A stretch of DNA of 64,000 bases, taken from NCBI GenBank assembly GCA_041397765.1, contig JAWKWA010000003.1, positions 124,001-188,000 on the forward strand, given 5' to 3'. Below are positions 19,432 through 27,792 of the stretch, one piece after another (within the stretch, counting starts at the first letter, position 1; each line of letters begins with the position of its first letter). A program made the translations under genes and the position numbers. The notes under the pieces are model-generated. The model had not been told where the DNA came from. It made no database searches and worked only from the letters and a program-made list of their open reading frames with translations. This DNA is from JAWKWA01 sp041397765. Its GTDB lineage: Bacteria > Pseudomonadota > Alphaproteobacteria > Rhizobiales > Hyphomicrobiaceae.

Positions 19432-20604
19432 TCAGGGCCCGAACGGCGCGAGCGGGGGAAGCTCCGGGCTCCTGAGCCCGAGCACCTTGAACCGGACGCC
19501 CATGGCGGCGGGATCGACGAGCCGTGCGACGGCCGTCTCGATCATGTTGGCGGTCGGCGCATCGGCCGAATGCATCAGCCGCTCGGCGCGGATCCCGATG
19601 CCGAGTGCCATGAGGAACGGCCCCTGCGCCATCGGTCCCTCGACCGCGAGCCCGGCCTCGGCGGCATCGCGTGCAAGGCTGGCGAAATCGACCTGGGCCG
19701 TCAGGTCGGCAAGGCCCGGCTCCTCGAGCGGATCGGCGAAGCGATGGCGTCGCACGGCCTGAAGCGTATCGCCGGCAGCGCTCTCGCTGTGCCCGTAGTC
19801 GATCACGAGGCCGGCGAGGGGGGCGTGGGTGGCGAGCCGGGCAAGAAGGGGAGGAAGGTCGGGGCGTGCCTCGATGACCGCGCCATCGGCAAGTGCGCCC
19901 GCCAGCACCGCGGCGGGAAACCCTGCCGCCGCCGCCTCCGCCCGCGATACCGGCGAGCCGGCGACGAAGCGGAGCCGGCCATCAGCACCGAGCCCGACGC
20001 ATCGTTCGGCGAGCCCGGCCTCCGTCCGCACGAGCTGGCGCACCGGCAGGCAGTCGACGAACTCGTTGGCGATGACGATGGTGGGGCCGCCGTCCGCGGG
20101 CAGACTGTCGATCGTCTCGTGCCAGGTCGCGGTCACTGCCGGATCGGCGTCGATCCGGGCGGCGAGCCGTCCCCGCTGGAGGGCGCCGAGCGTGGCATTG
20201 GTCTCGACGAGCCGGAGCGCCAGCGACTTTATGCCGGCGCCACGGGCGGCGAACGTGCCGAGCGTACGCAACAGATCGTCCATGAGCGTGCCGCGCCCCG
20301 GCCCGAGCTCGATCAGCTGCAACGCCTCCGGCCGGCCCATCGCCCGCCAGACGAGCATCGTCCACACCCCGATCGTCTCGCCGAAGGTCTGGCTGATTTC
20401 CGGCGCGGTGACGAAATCCCCTGCCGCCCCGATCGCCGGCCGGCGGCGGTAATAGCCGTGCTCGGGGTCGTAGAGACAGCGCGCCATATAGGCCTGGACC
20501 GGCATCGGCCCGTTCGCGGCGATGTCCGCGCGGATGAGCGCGGCGAGGGCCGAGATCGGGCCGGCTCCCGCTGCGGGCTCTCTTTGCTCAGACCGACCGG
20601 ACAT
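19432..20604 (-). CDS. SAM-dependent methyltransferase, MidA/NDUFAF7 family
   Basis: A methyltransferase of about 390 residues (DUF185). The SAM-binding motif is LIELGPGRGTLMDDLLRTL near residue 90; the N-terminal DPEHGYYRRRPAIGAAGDFVTAPEISQ is typical of the family. The mitochondrial relative NDUFAF7 dimethylates an arginine of the complex I subunit NDUFS2 (NuoD), and nuoD lies about 7 kb away here. The gene overlaps the end of lgt by 17 bases if it starts at 20604, or 35 if at 20622. Translation coupling with lgt is likely. Confidence 0.86.
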   Translation of the reverse strand: MSGRSEQREPAAGAGPISALAALIRADIAANGPMPVQAYMARCLYDPEHGYYRRRPAIGAAGDFVTAPEISQTFGETIGVWTMLVWRAMGRPEALQLIELGPGRGTLMDDLLRTLGTFAARGAGIKSLALRLVETNATLGALQRGRLAARIDADPAVTATWHETIDSLPADGGPTIVIANEFVDCLPVRQLVRTEAGLAERCVGLGADGRLRFVAGSPVSRAEAAAAGFPAAVLAGALADGAVIEARPDLPPLLARLATHAPLAGLVIDYGHSESAAGDTLQAVRRHRFADPLEEPGLADLTAQVDFASLARDAAEAGLAVEGPMAQGPFLMALGIGIRAERLMHSADAPTANMIETAVARLVDPAAMGVRFKVLGLRSPELPPLAPFGP

Positions 20605-21436
20605 CGAGGCCGCGTCGCGCATGGAGGACGAAAAGGACGCCGATCAGGACCATGGGCAGCGAGTAGGCCATGCCCGAGGTCAATGGATAGAGGTCGAAAT
20701 AGGCGTTGGGATCGTTCTCGCGGAACAGTTCCGCAAAACTGCGCGCAAGGCCATAGCCGATCAGGAACACGCCCGTGACATAGCCCGGCTGCCGCAGCTT
20801 TGCGAGCGAATGCGTCATCACGCGAATGACGGCGAAGAGGACGAGGCCTTCCAGCGCCGCCTCGTAGAGCTGGCTCGGATGGCGTGGCGCGGGCCCCGCA
20901 CCCGGGAATACCATGGCCCAGGGCACATCGCTCGGCCGGCCCCACAGCTCCGCATTGATGAAATTGGCGATCCTGCCGAAGAAGAGGCCGATCGGCACCG
21001 CCGCCGAGGCGAGGTCGAAAGTCGACAGCAGGCTGACGCCATGGCGGCGGGCGAAGATCGCCATGGCGAGCCCGCTGCCGAGGAGCCCGCCATGGAAGGC
21101 CATGCCGCCATGCCAGGTCCGGAACAATTCGAGCGGATCGCTGATCAGCGTTTCCGGCTCGTAGAAGAGGAAGGCACCGAGCCGTCCCCCGACCACCACC
21201 CCGAAGGTCATCCAGAGCAGCAGGCTGTCCGCCTCGTCGGGAAGCATCGGCGGCGGGCCCTTCCACAACCGCTCCTCGTCGAGCACGTGGCGGACATAGA
21301 GCCAGCCGATCAGGAGACCCGCCATGTAGGCGAGGCCATACCAGCGGATCGACACCGGACCGACCGAGAAGGCGACCGGATCGATCTGCGGAAAGTCGAT
21401 GACGAGCGGGACGAGGGGGATGGCAAGGCAGATCAT
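20588..21436 (-). CDS. lgt: Phosphatidylglycerol:prolipoprotein diacylglyceryl transferase
   Basis: Attaches diacylglycerol to the lipobox cysteine of prolipoproteins at the inner membrane, the first step in lipoprotein maturation. The 282-residue product has seven membrane segments; the Lgt signature is seen as RIANFINAELWGRPS with the essential arginine, preceded by HGGMAFHGGLLGSG and followed by HPSQLYEAALEGLVLF. First gene of the lgt, methyltransferase, pgeF operon. Substrates in the window include the lipoprotein at 17108-18199. Confidence 0.95.
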   Translation of the reverse strand: MICLAIPLVPLVIDFPQIDPVAFSVGPVSIRWYGLAYMAGLLIGWLYVRHVLDEERLWKGPPPMLPDEADSLLLWMTFGVVVGGRLGAFLFYEPETLISDPLELFRTWHGGMAFHGGLLGSGLAMAIFARRHGVSLLSTFDLASAAVPIGLFFGRIANFINAELWGRPSDVPWAMVFPGAGPAPRHPSQLYEAALEGLVLFAVIRVMTHSLAKLRQPGYVTGVFLIGYGLARSFAELFRENDPNAYFDLYPLTSGMAYSLPMVLIGVLFVLHARRGLDVRSV

Positions 21437-21922
21437 GTCGGTTCCTGCTGTCGATGCCCGGCGATGTGCGCCCGTTGGATATCAGGCCGCGCCCCGTGAT
21501 GCATCGGCCCTGAAGCTGCAGCGGCGCTCGGGCCGCAGGCGGCCGATGGGTCCTGCCATGGTGGTTGCGGGATCGCGGCCGGGCCAGGCAGGGCGACCGG
21601 CCGCGCCGCCCTTTGGAACATGGCGGAATTCCGCCACAGCCTGTACCCCATGGCACAGCCGCGACTTGAACCGACGCGCCCGGCCGCCATTTCCCAGGGA
21701 CGACAGCCCAGCAGGCGATATGGCGCCGGTCGGTGGACATTGCGGATTTCAACAGCGTTCCGAATCCGCAGATGCTCTGTAACAGGTGGCGAGGGTGGCT
21801 TGTATTTTGCTGTTGTGGTAGAATGTCGCATCATCTGACGACTTGTACGGTGTGGGCGCCGTGAGCCGGCCGAGGGCGTGGCTGGCGCATTCCGCGGGTA
21901 TGCAGCAAAGGGGACAGACGAG
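21437..21922. other. Divergent intergenic region between lgt and the caspase gene
   Basis: 486 bases separate lgt (minus) from the caspase gene (plus). A sigma-54-like promoter sits at 21796-21811. The rest shows no ORF with convincing coding character and no RNA gene. GC drops noticeably from about 21730 toward the promoter. Confidence 0.5.
21796..21811 (+). promoter_or_regulatory. Candidate sigma-54 (-24/-12) promoter upstream of the caspase gene
   Basis: TGGCTTG TATT TTGCT fits the RpoN consensus TGGCACG-N4-TTGCW: the GG (21797-21798) and GC (21809-21810) are exactly 10 bases apart. It lies 112 bases before the caspase start. No enhancer-binding protein gene is in the window, and a chance match is possible. 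Confidence 0.4.
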
Positions 21923-23809
21923 ATGACCCGAACGATCACCTTGCTGATTCTGGCGTTCATCCTGTCGGTCCCAGGCTCGGCCGCCCATGCCGGCAAGCGC
22001 ATTGCGCTCGTCATCGGCAATGCCGACTACACACATGCCGGACGGCTCAGCAATCCACCCAATGACGGCAAGCTGGTCGCCGCCGCGCTGCGCGAGATCG
22101 GCTTCGACGACGTCGACGAGCACTACGACCTGCCCTTCGACCGCATGCGTCTCGTGTTGAAGGAGTTCTCGCGCGCCTCCTCCGTCGCCGACGTCGCCAT
22201 CGTCTATTATGCCGGCCATGGCATCGAGGTGGATGGCCAGAATTACCTCATTCCGACCGATGCGAAGCTGAGCGACGCCGGTGACGTCGATTTCGAGGCG
22301 ATCCCGCTTCAGACCGTGCTCAACTCGGTGGAGGGCACGCGCAAGCTGAAGCTCGTCATTCTCGACGCCTGCCGCGACAATCCCTTCCGCGTCCAGCTCG
22401 CCGGACGTCGGCAGTCGACCCGCAGCCTCGGCCGCGGTCTCGCCCGCGTCGAGCCCGAGGTCAACACGCTGGTCGCCTTCTCCGCCAAGGAAGGTACGGT
22501 CGCGCTCGATGGCGACGGCGCCAACAGTCCCTTCGCGCTCGCCCTCGCCAGCGAGTTCAAGGAGCCGGGGCTCGAAATCGGCCTGCTGTTCCGCCGGGTC
22601 CGCGACCGTGTGCTCGATACCACCGGCCGCCGCCAGGAGCCCTTCACCTACGGTTCGCTCGGCGGGGCCGGCATCTTTCTCAGACCCCAGGTCGCCGCCC
22701 TCGTGTCTCAGACCGCATCCGACGCCGACCCCGCGCCGGCGACCTCTGGCGGCTCCACGGGTGGGCTGACCAAGGCGCCTTTGAGCGCGGCTGCGCTCGC
22801 CTGGGACGTGACCAAGGACACCGAGAGCCAGGCGGTGCTGAAGGCCTTCATCGCCCAATATCCCGATACCGTCTTTGCGATCCTCGCCAAGGCCCGCCTC
22901 GGCGAGCTCGAGGCCCATACGCAGGTCGCCTCCGCCGCCGACACCGCGACCGCCGCCACCGTTCCCTCGGTCACCGAGGAGGTCGATCGCTCGAGCAGCC
23001 AGGCGACGGCCGGCACGCCCGCCGACCAGTCGACGGCGGCGGGCAGCGACGGCGAGGGCACCTCCGAGGAAACTGCGGCGGCCGTCGATGAGGCCGTGAC
23101 CGACGAGGCAGCGACCGACGACGCGGCCGCCGACGACACGACGGACGAGACCGCCACCGACGACGAGACCGAGACGGCCGCCCTCAGCGACGATGCGAGT
23201 GAGGACGGCACCGAGGCCGACGCCGCCGATGAGGTCACCGACGAGGTCGAGATCGACTCCGAGACACTGACCCGCGACCTTCAGACCGAGCTGCAGCGTG
23301 TCGGCTGCTATGCCGGCTCGATCGACGGCATCTGGGGCTCGGGCAGCGTCGCCGGCCTCGAGGAATTCAACGGCGAGACCGATTCCGACGTTGTCACCGA
23401 CGAGCCGACGGTCGAGGCGCTGGGAATCCTGAAGGGCGTCATCGAGCGCATCTGCCCGCTCTCCTGCGATGGTGGCTTCGAGGAGAAGGATGGTCGGTGC
23501 GTGCGCGAGCCCGGCACCGTGGCCAAGTCGGTCAAGCCGAAGCGGACGGTGAAGAAGAAAGCCGTCACGCGCGCCCAGTCGAGCACGACCAAGAAGAAGT
23601 CGTCGTCCCGCAAGGCGAGCACCTCGTCCTCGCGCAAGAAGGCGAGCACCTCCTCGACGAAGAAGAAATCCTCATCGTCGAAAAGGGCCTCCGCCTCGAC
23701 GAAGAAGCGGACGGCTTCGAGCTCCGGCGGCTCGAAGAAGTCGAGCGGCGGCTCCAAGCCCTGCACGCATTGCTGCACGGCGGTCTGCAAGGCCAATCAC
23801 GGGCTGTAG
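21923..23809 (+). CDS. Secreted caspase-family (metacaspase-like) protein with long disordered tail
   Basis: A 628-residue protein. A signal peptide (about residues 5-23) exports it. The C14 caspase fold follows: KRIALVIGNADY, the catalytic histidine in YYAGHGIEVDG (His99) and cysteine in LVILDACRDNPF (Cys150). Residues after about 290 form a short helical, tetratricopeptide-like segment (AWDVTKDTESQAVLKAFIAQ), then an Asp/Glu/Thr/Ala-rich acidic linker, a peptidoglycan-binding-like segment (LQTELQRVGCYAGSIDGIWG), and a Lys/Ser/Thr-rich basic tail ending in a four-cysteine cluster (PCTHCCTAVCKANHGL). The ATG follows AAGGGGA. Bacterial caspase-like proteins of this kind are known; substrates here are unknown. 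Confidence 0.85.
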   Translation: MTRTITLLILAFILSVPGSAAHAGKRIALVIGNADYTHAGRLSNPPNDGKLVAAALREIGFDDVDEHYDLPFDRMRLVLKEFSRASSVADVAIVYYAGHGIEVDGQNYLIPTDAKLSDAGDVDFEAIPLQTVLNSVEGTRKLKLVILDACRDNPFRVQLAGRRQSTRSLGRGLARVEPEVNTLVAFSAKEGTVALDGDGANSPFALALASEFKEPGLEIGLLFRRVRDRVLDTTGRRQEPFTYGSLGGAGIFLRPQVAALVSQTASDADPAPATSGGSTGGLTKAPLSAAALAWDVTKDTESQAVLKAFIAQYPDTVFAILAKARLGELEAHTQVASAADTATAATVPSVTEEVDRSSSQATAGTPADQSTAAGSDGEGTSEETAAAVDEAVTDEAATDDAAADDTTDETATDDETETAALSDDASEDGTEADAADEVTDEVEIDSETLTRDLQTELQRVGCYAGSIDGIWGSGSVAGLEEFNGETDSDVVTDEPTVEALGILKGVIERICPLSCDGGFEEKDGRCVREPGTVAKSVKPKRTVKKKAVTRAQSSTTKKKSSSRKASTSSSRKKASTSSTKKKSSSSKRASASTKKRTASSSGGSKKSSGGSKPCTHCCTAVCKANHGL

Positions 23810-23827
23810 GCATCGGCCGGCATTGAT

Positions 23828-23852
23828 GAGGGGCGGGCGCCGCTCGCCCCTC
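23828..23852. terminator. Possible bidirectional hairpin between convergent caspase and nuoF genes
   Basis: GAGGGGCG (23828-23835) and CGCCCCTC (23845-23852) form an 8-bp GC stem with a 9-base loop, between two genes that converge. There is no T-run on either side, so it may end transcription only weakly or with Rho. Confidence 0.35.
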
Positions 23853-23952
23853 CATCCGCCCGCTCTCCGGGAGCCAAGGGCATCACCCATGCCCGGCACC
23901 GTGGCCGCGACCGGCGGTCGCCCGCCTGTTCTGTTCACACCGCGATTGCGAC

Positions 23953-25242
23953 TTACTCCGCCGCTGCTGCCCGCCGCTTCGCCTTCGCCATGTCGATCCG
24001 CTCCTCGATGAGCGGCCGGAAGGCGCGGATGAGGCCCTGGATCGGCCATGCGGCGGCGTCGCCGAGCGCGCAGATGGTGTGGCCCTCGATCTGCTTCGTC
24101 ACCTGCAGGAGGAGGTCGATCTCCCGCTTCTCGGCCTCGCCCTTCACCAGCCGCTCCATCACGCGCCACATCCAGCCCGTGCCCTCGCGGCAGGGCGTGC
24201 ACTGCCCGCAGCTCTCGTGCTTGTAGAAATAGGCGAGCCGGGCGATGGCCTTGATGATGTCGGTCGAGCGGTCCATGACGATGACGGCGGCCGTGCCGAG
24301 GCCCGATCCGAGCTTCTGCAGGCTGTCGAAATCCATGGTGAGGTCGGCGCCGCACTGGGGTGCGGTCAGGCAGCGCACCGACGAGCCGCCGGGAATGACC
24401 GCGAGCAGATTGTCCCAGCCGCCGCGGATGCCGCCGGCATGCCGGTCGATCAGCTCGCGGAACGAGATGCCCATCTCCTCCTCGACCGTGCAGGGCCGGT
24501 TCACGTGGCCGGAGATGCAGAACAGCTTGGTGCCGGTATTGTTGGGCTTGCCGAGCTTGGAGAACCAGGCAGCCCCGCGCCTGAGGATGGTCGGCGCGAC
24601 GGCGATCGACTCGACATTGTTCACCGTGGTCGGCGCGCCGTAGATGCCGACATTGGCCGGGAATGGCGGCTTCAGCCGCGGTTGACCCTTCTTGCCTTCG
24701 AGGCTCTCCAGAAGCGCCGTCTCCTCGCCGCAGATATAGGCGCCGGCGCCATGATGCACGACGACGTCGAAATCCCAGCCGTGCACATTGTTCCGGCCGA
24801 TCAGCCGGGCCTCATAGGCCTCGTCGACGGCGGCCTGCAGCCTCTCGCGCTCGCGGATGAACTCGCCGCGCACATAGATGAAGCAGGTATGCGCCCGCAT
24901 CGCGTAGGAGGCGATGAGGCAGCCCTCGATCAACAGATGCGGGTCATGCCGCAGGATCTCGCGGTCCTTGCAGGTGCCGGGCTCGGATTCGTCGGCATTG
25001 ACGACGAGATAGGACGGGCGCGGATCGCTCTTTGGCATGAACGACCACTTCATGCCGGTCGGGAAGCCGGCGCCGCCCCGTCCCCTGAGGCCCGACGCCT
25101 TGATCTCGTCGATGATCCAGTCGTGCCCCTTGTCGATGAAGACCTTCGTGCCGTCCCAGGCGCCACGCTGGCGGGCACCCTTGAGGCCCCAGTCGTGCTG
25201 GCCATAGAGATTGGTGAAGATGCGATCCTTGTCAGAGAGCAT
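23953..25242 (-). CDS. nuoF: NADH-quinone oxidoreductase subunit F
   Basis: Holds the NADH site, FMN and cluster N3 of respiratory complex I. The 429-residue product shows the NADH/FMN-binding glycine loops (GLRGRGGAGFPTGMKW), the FMN-binding NADESEPGTCKDREI, GAYICGEETALLESLEG, and the 4Fe-4S motif ESCGQCTPCREG. Intact and full length. It follows nuoE by nine bases on the same strand. nuoG, which usually comes next, is absent: the caspase gene converges on nuoF instead. Confidence 0.96.
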   Translation of the reverse strand: MLSDKDRIFTNLYGQHDWGLKGARQRGAWDGTKVFIDKGHDWIIDEIKASGLRGRGGAGFPTGMKWSFMPKSDPRPSYLVVNADESEPGTCKDREILRHDPHLLIEGCLIASYAMRAHTCFIYVRGEFIRERERLQAAVDEAYEARLIGRNNVHGWDFDVVVHHGAGAYICGEETALLESLEGKKGQPRLKPPFPANVGIYGAPTTVNNVESIAVAPTILRRGAAWFSKLGKPNNTGTKLFCISGHVNRPCTVEEEMGISFRELIDRHAGGIRGGWDNLLAVIPGGSSVRCLTAPQCGADLTMDFDSLQKLGSGLGTAAVIVMDRSTDIIKAIARLAYFYKHESCGQCTPCREGTGWMWRVMERLVKGEAEKREIDLLLQVTKQIEGHTICALGDAAAWPIQGLIRAFRPLIEERIDMAKAKRRAAAAE

Positions 25243-25251
25243 GGTCTCGCC

Positions 25252-26418
25252 TCACCCCTTCGGCCGCTCGCCGGCTGCGCTGTCCGGCCGCCAGCCGGTC
25301 GCGAGCTTCTGGCATTGCTCGATCCACTTGTCCCGCGCGACCCGGCCGGCAAATCCGCTCAGCTCGGCCTCGAACCAGGCGACATTCTCGGGCGTCCACT
25401 TGGCGATCTGGTCGAAATGCCAGATCCCCATGGCGTTCAGCTTCTCCTGCAGCTTGTCGGCGACACCCCAGATGAGGGTGAGGTCGTCGCCCTTGCCACC
25501 GCGCGGGCTGGCGACGAGTTCAGGTCGGGCACCGGGCGACACCGCGGCGGCCGTTGCGGCCGACCCCGCCTCGGCAGGCTTTGCGGTCGTGACCAGGCCC
25601 GTTGCGGCGGCCTTCGCAGGCTCGGACGCCCTTGTCGCTTCGGCGGCCTTCGCAGGCTCGGACGCTTTTGCCGCTTCGGCAGGTTTTGCCGGCTCGGCCG
25701 GCTTGGCCGCGCCGCCCTCGGCCGCGGCCTTGGCGGCGGCTGCCGCTTCGGCTTTCGCCCGCTCGGCCTCCTCGAACCGCTTCTTCCAGGCACCGACCAT
25801 CGAGCCGTCGTAGAGCGAGGGATCGCCGAGCGTCGTCGCGCCGCCAAAGGGCGCCGAGTTCTGCCGCTCGATCATGGTGCCGGGCTTGGGCGGGCGTCCG
25901 GCGGCGAAGCCGTCGAGCACCTGCCCGAAGGTTTCCGCCGTCAGGTCCTCGTAGGTATCCTTGCCGATCAGCACCATGGGTGCGTTCACGCAGGCCCCGA
26001 GGCACTCGACCTCCTCCCAGGAGAAGGCGCCGTCGGCCGAACGGTGGAACGGATCGTGATGGATGCGGCGCTTGCACACCTCGATGAGCTCGCCCGCACC
26101 CCGCAGCATGCAGGGCGTCGTGCCGCAGACCTGCACATGGGCCTTGTCGCCCACCGGCGAGAGCTGGAACTGGGTGTAGAAGGTCGCGACCTCGAGCACG
26201 CGGATATGCGCCATGCCGAGCATGTCGGCCACCACGCGGATCATCGGCTCGCTGACCCAGCCCCCGTTCTGCTCCTGGCCGCGCCACAGCAGCGGAATAA
26301 CGGCCGAGGCCTGCTTGCCGGGCGGATATTTGGCGATCAGCCGCTCGGCCCAGGCGAGGTTCTCGGGGCTGAAAGCGAAGCTGTCGGGCTGGTCGGGATG
26401 CAGTCTGCGGACGGCCAT
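25252..26418 (-). CDS. nuoE: NADH-quinone oxidoreductase subunit E with C-terminal extension
   Basis: Carries the 2Fe-2S cluster N1a of complex I. The first 210 residues or so are a normal NuoE; cluster ligands are in QVCGTTPCMLRG and EVECLGACVNAP. The product is 388 residues, nearly twice the usual length. After a helix rich in Ala/Lys/Glu comes a repetitive linker of A-K-P-A-E and A-S-E-P-A-K units, and then a roughly 65-residue domain (DDLTLIWGVADKLQEKLNAM, then WHFDQIAKWTPENVAWFE) of the helix-hairpin-helix-like type seen at the end of NuoE in many alphaproteobacteria. The ATG at 26418 is the first with conserved sequence after it. It overlaps nothing; nuoF follows. Confidence 0.92.
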   Translation of the reverse strand: MAVRRLHPDQPDSFAFSPENLAWAERLIAKYPPGKQASAVIPLLWRGQEQNGGWVSEPMIRVVADMLGMAHIRVLEVATFYTQFQLSPVGDKAHVQVCGTTPCMLRGAGELIEVCKRRIHHDPFHRSADGAFSWEEVECLGACVNAPMVLIGKDTYEDLTAETFGQVLDGFAAGRPPKPGTMIERQNSAPFGGATTLGDPSLYDGSMVGAWKKRFEEAERAKAEAAAAAKAAAEGGAAKPAEPAKPAEAAKASEPAKAAEATRASEPAKAAATGLVTTAKPAEAGSAATAAAVSPGARPELVASPRGGKGDDLTLIWGVADKLQEKLNAMGIWHFDQIAKWTPENVAWFEAELSGFAGRVARDKWIEQCQKLATGWRPDSAAGERPKG

Positions 26419-26697
26419 GGGGATTCCCGGGAAGGACGGCGCCGGACGGGCCTTTGCGGGGGCAATTCGTGCCCCGTGTTTAAGGGCTTGCCCGTCGAAA
26501 GGCCAGAGGCTTGTCGCCGCAAGAGGCAAGCGGGTGGTGGACCGCCCGGCAAGCCTGCCGGCCCGCCGTGCCGGATGGCGAGACCCATCGATACGCTGGT
26601 TAATCCTGAGTGAACGCAGCCAGTTCTATTCGCCGCGGGAGCGTGCCATAGTTCAGTCGAGGGATGAGGCGATGAGGCGTCCGAGGGGGGCTGTCCC
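26419..26697. other. Divergent promoter region between nuoE and the ion-channel gene
   Basis: 279 bases from which nuoE (minus) and the channel gene (plus) are transcribed apart. Since nuoE is cut off from nuoD by the channel gene, nuoEF needs its own promoter here. The only pair found on the plus strand is TTCTAT (26624-26629) and CATAGT (26647-26652), spaced 17; it is weak. No nuoE promoter was assigned. Confidence 0.35.
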
Positions 26698-27654
26698 GTG
26701 TCAATGAGGCTGGAGACGGCGAACGGCGTCGCCAGGCGCTGGGAGCAGGTGAAGCAGTCGGCCCGCGAGCTGGCTGATTGGCTGCGGCCGATCATCACAT
26801 CGGAGACATTCGAGCGGATCGTATTCCTGCTCATCGTCTTCAACGCCGTCACGCTCGGTCTGGAGACCGTGACGTCGGTCATGGACAGCGTCGGCGGTCT
26901 CATCCATCTGCTCGACACGCTGATCCTCACGTTCTTCGTGCTCGAGATCTCGAGCCGCATGCTCGTTCACGGGCGGGCCTTCTGGCGCGACCCCTGGAGC
27001 CTCTTCGACTTCATCGTCGTCGCGGTCAGCTTCATGCCGGGTGCCGACAACATCTCGGTCCTGCGGGCGCTGCGGACGCTGCGGGCCCTGCGTCTCGTCT
27101 CGATCGTGCCGTCCATGCGCCGGGTGGTGAACAGCCTCCTCATCGCCATTCCGGGCATGGCCTCGATCGTCTTCCTGATGCTGTTGATCTTCTACGTGTT
27201 CTCGGTCATGGCGACGAACATGTTCGGGGCCGATTTCCCCGATCGCTTCGGCTCGATCGGCATTTCCGCCTTCACGCTCTTCCAGGTCATGACGCTCGAC
27301 GGCTGGTCGGGCGAGGTGGTGCGCCCGGTGATGGAGAAGCACCCCTGGGCCTGGGTGTTCTTCATTCCCTTCGTGCTGATCACCGCCTTCACCGTGCTCA
27401 ATCTCTTCATCGGCATCATCGTCGATGCCATGCAGCAGCAGCACATGGAGGATCGCGCCGAGGCGGAGAGGAAGCTCGCCCAGAAGCTCGGCAAGCTCGA
27501 CGAGGCCTTCTCGGCCCGCATCGAGGACCAGGAGAAGACCGACCAGAGCCAGGACGATCGCATGGATCGGCTGTTCAGCGAGCTGAAGAGCCTGCGCTCC
27601 GAGCTGAAGGCCCGCAACGGCACCGGCACCGGCGTGTCCGGCGAAGGGATCTGA
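26698..27654 (+). CDS. Voltage-gated-type ion channel (single-domain, BacNav-like)
   Basis: A 318-residue six-helix channel subunit that would form tetramers in the inner membrane. The voltage-sensor S4 has regularly spaced arginines (VLRALRTLRALRLVSIVPSM, residues 121-140, then RR). The pore filter is TLDGWSG (199-205), where characterised bacterial sodium channels have TLESW. After S6 (VLITAFTVLNLFIGIIVDAM) comes a long charged coiled coil to about residue 305, typical of the assembly domain. The GTG at 26698 has GGGGGG seven bases upstream; ATG 26704 is an alternative. It is transcribed against the nuo genes on both sides. Confidence 0.85.
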   Translation: MSMRLETANGVARRWEQVKQSARELADWLRPIITSETFERIVFLLIVFNAVTLGLETVTSVMDSVGGLIHLLDTLILTFFVLEISSRMLVHGRAFWRDPWSLFDFIVVAVSFMPGADNISVLRALRTLRALRLVSIVPSMRRVVNSLLIAIPGMASIVFLMLLIFYVFSVMATNMFGADFPDRFGSIGISAFTLFQVMTLDGWSGEVVRPVMEKHPWAWVFFIPFVLITAFTVLNLFIGIIVDAMQQQHMEDRAEAERKLAQKLGKLDEAFSARIEDQEKTDQSQDDRMDRLFSELKSLRSELKARNGTGTGVSGEGI

Positions 27655-27792
27655 CGGACGGGCGAGGCGCAGGGCTCGGCCCGCGCATCGAAGCCGTGAA
27701 TCAGACGCGTCATGCGAAAAGTTGGAGGAGGTCCGACACGGTCGAGCCGACTTCAACTCACAGTCGGACAGGCTCGAGAGCCGCCGAAAAAC

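Noticed and set aside
21819..21824. A sigma-70 -10 box TAGAAT before the caspase gene with TTGTAT as -35
   Set aside because: The spacing is only 13 bases; the overlapping -24/-12 pattern fits much better.
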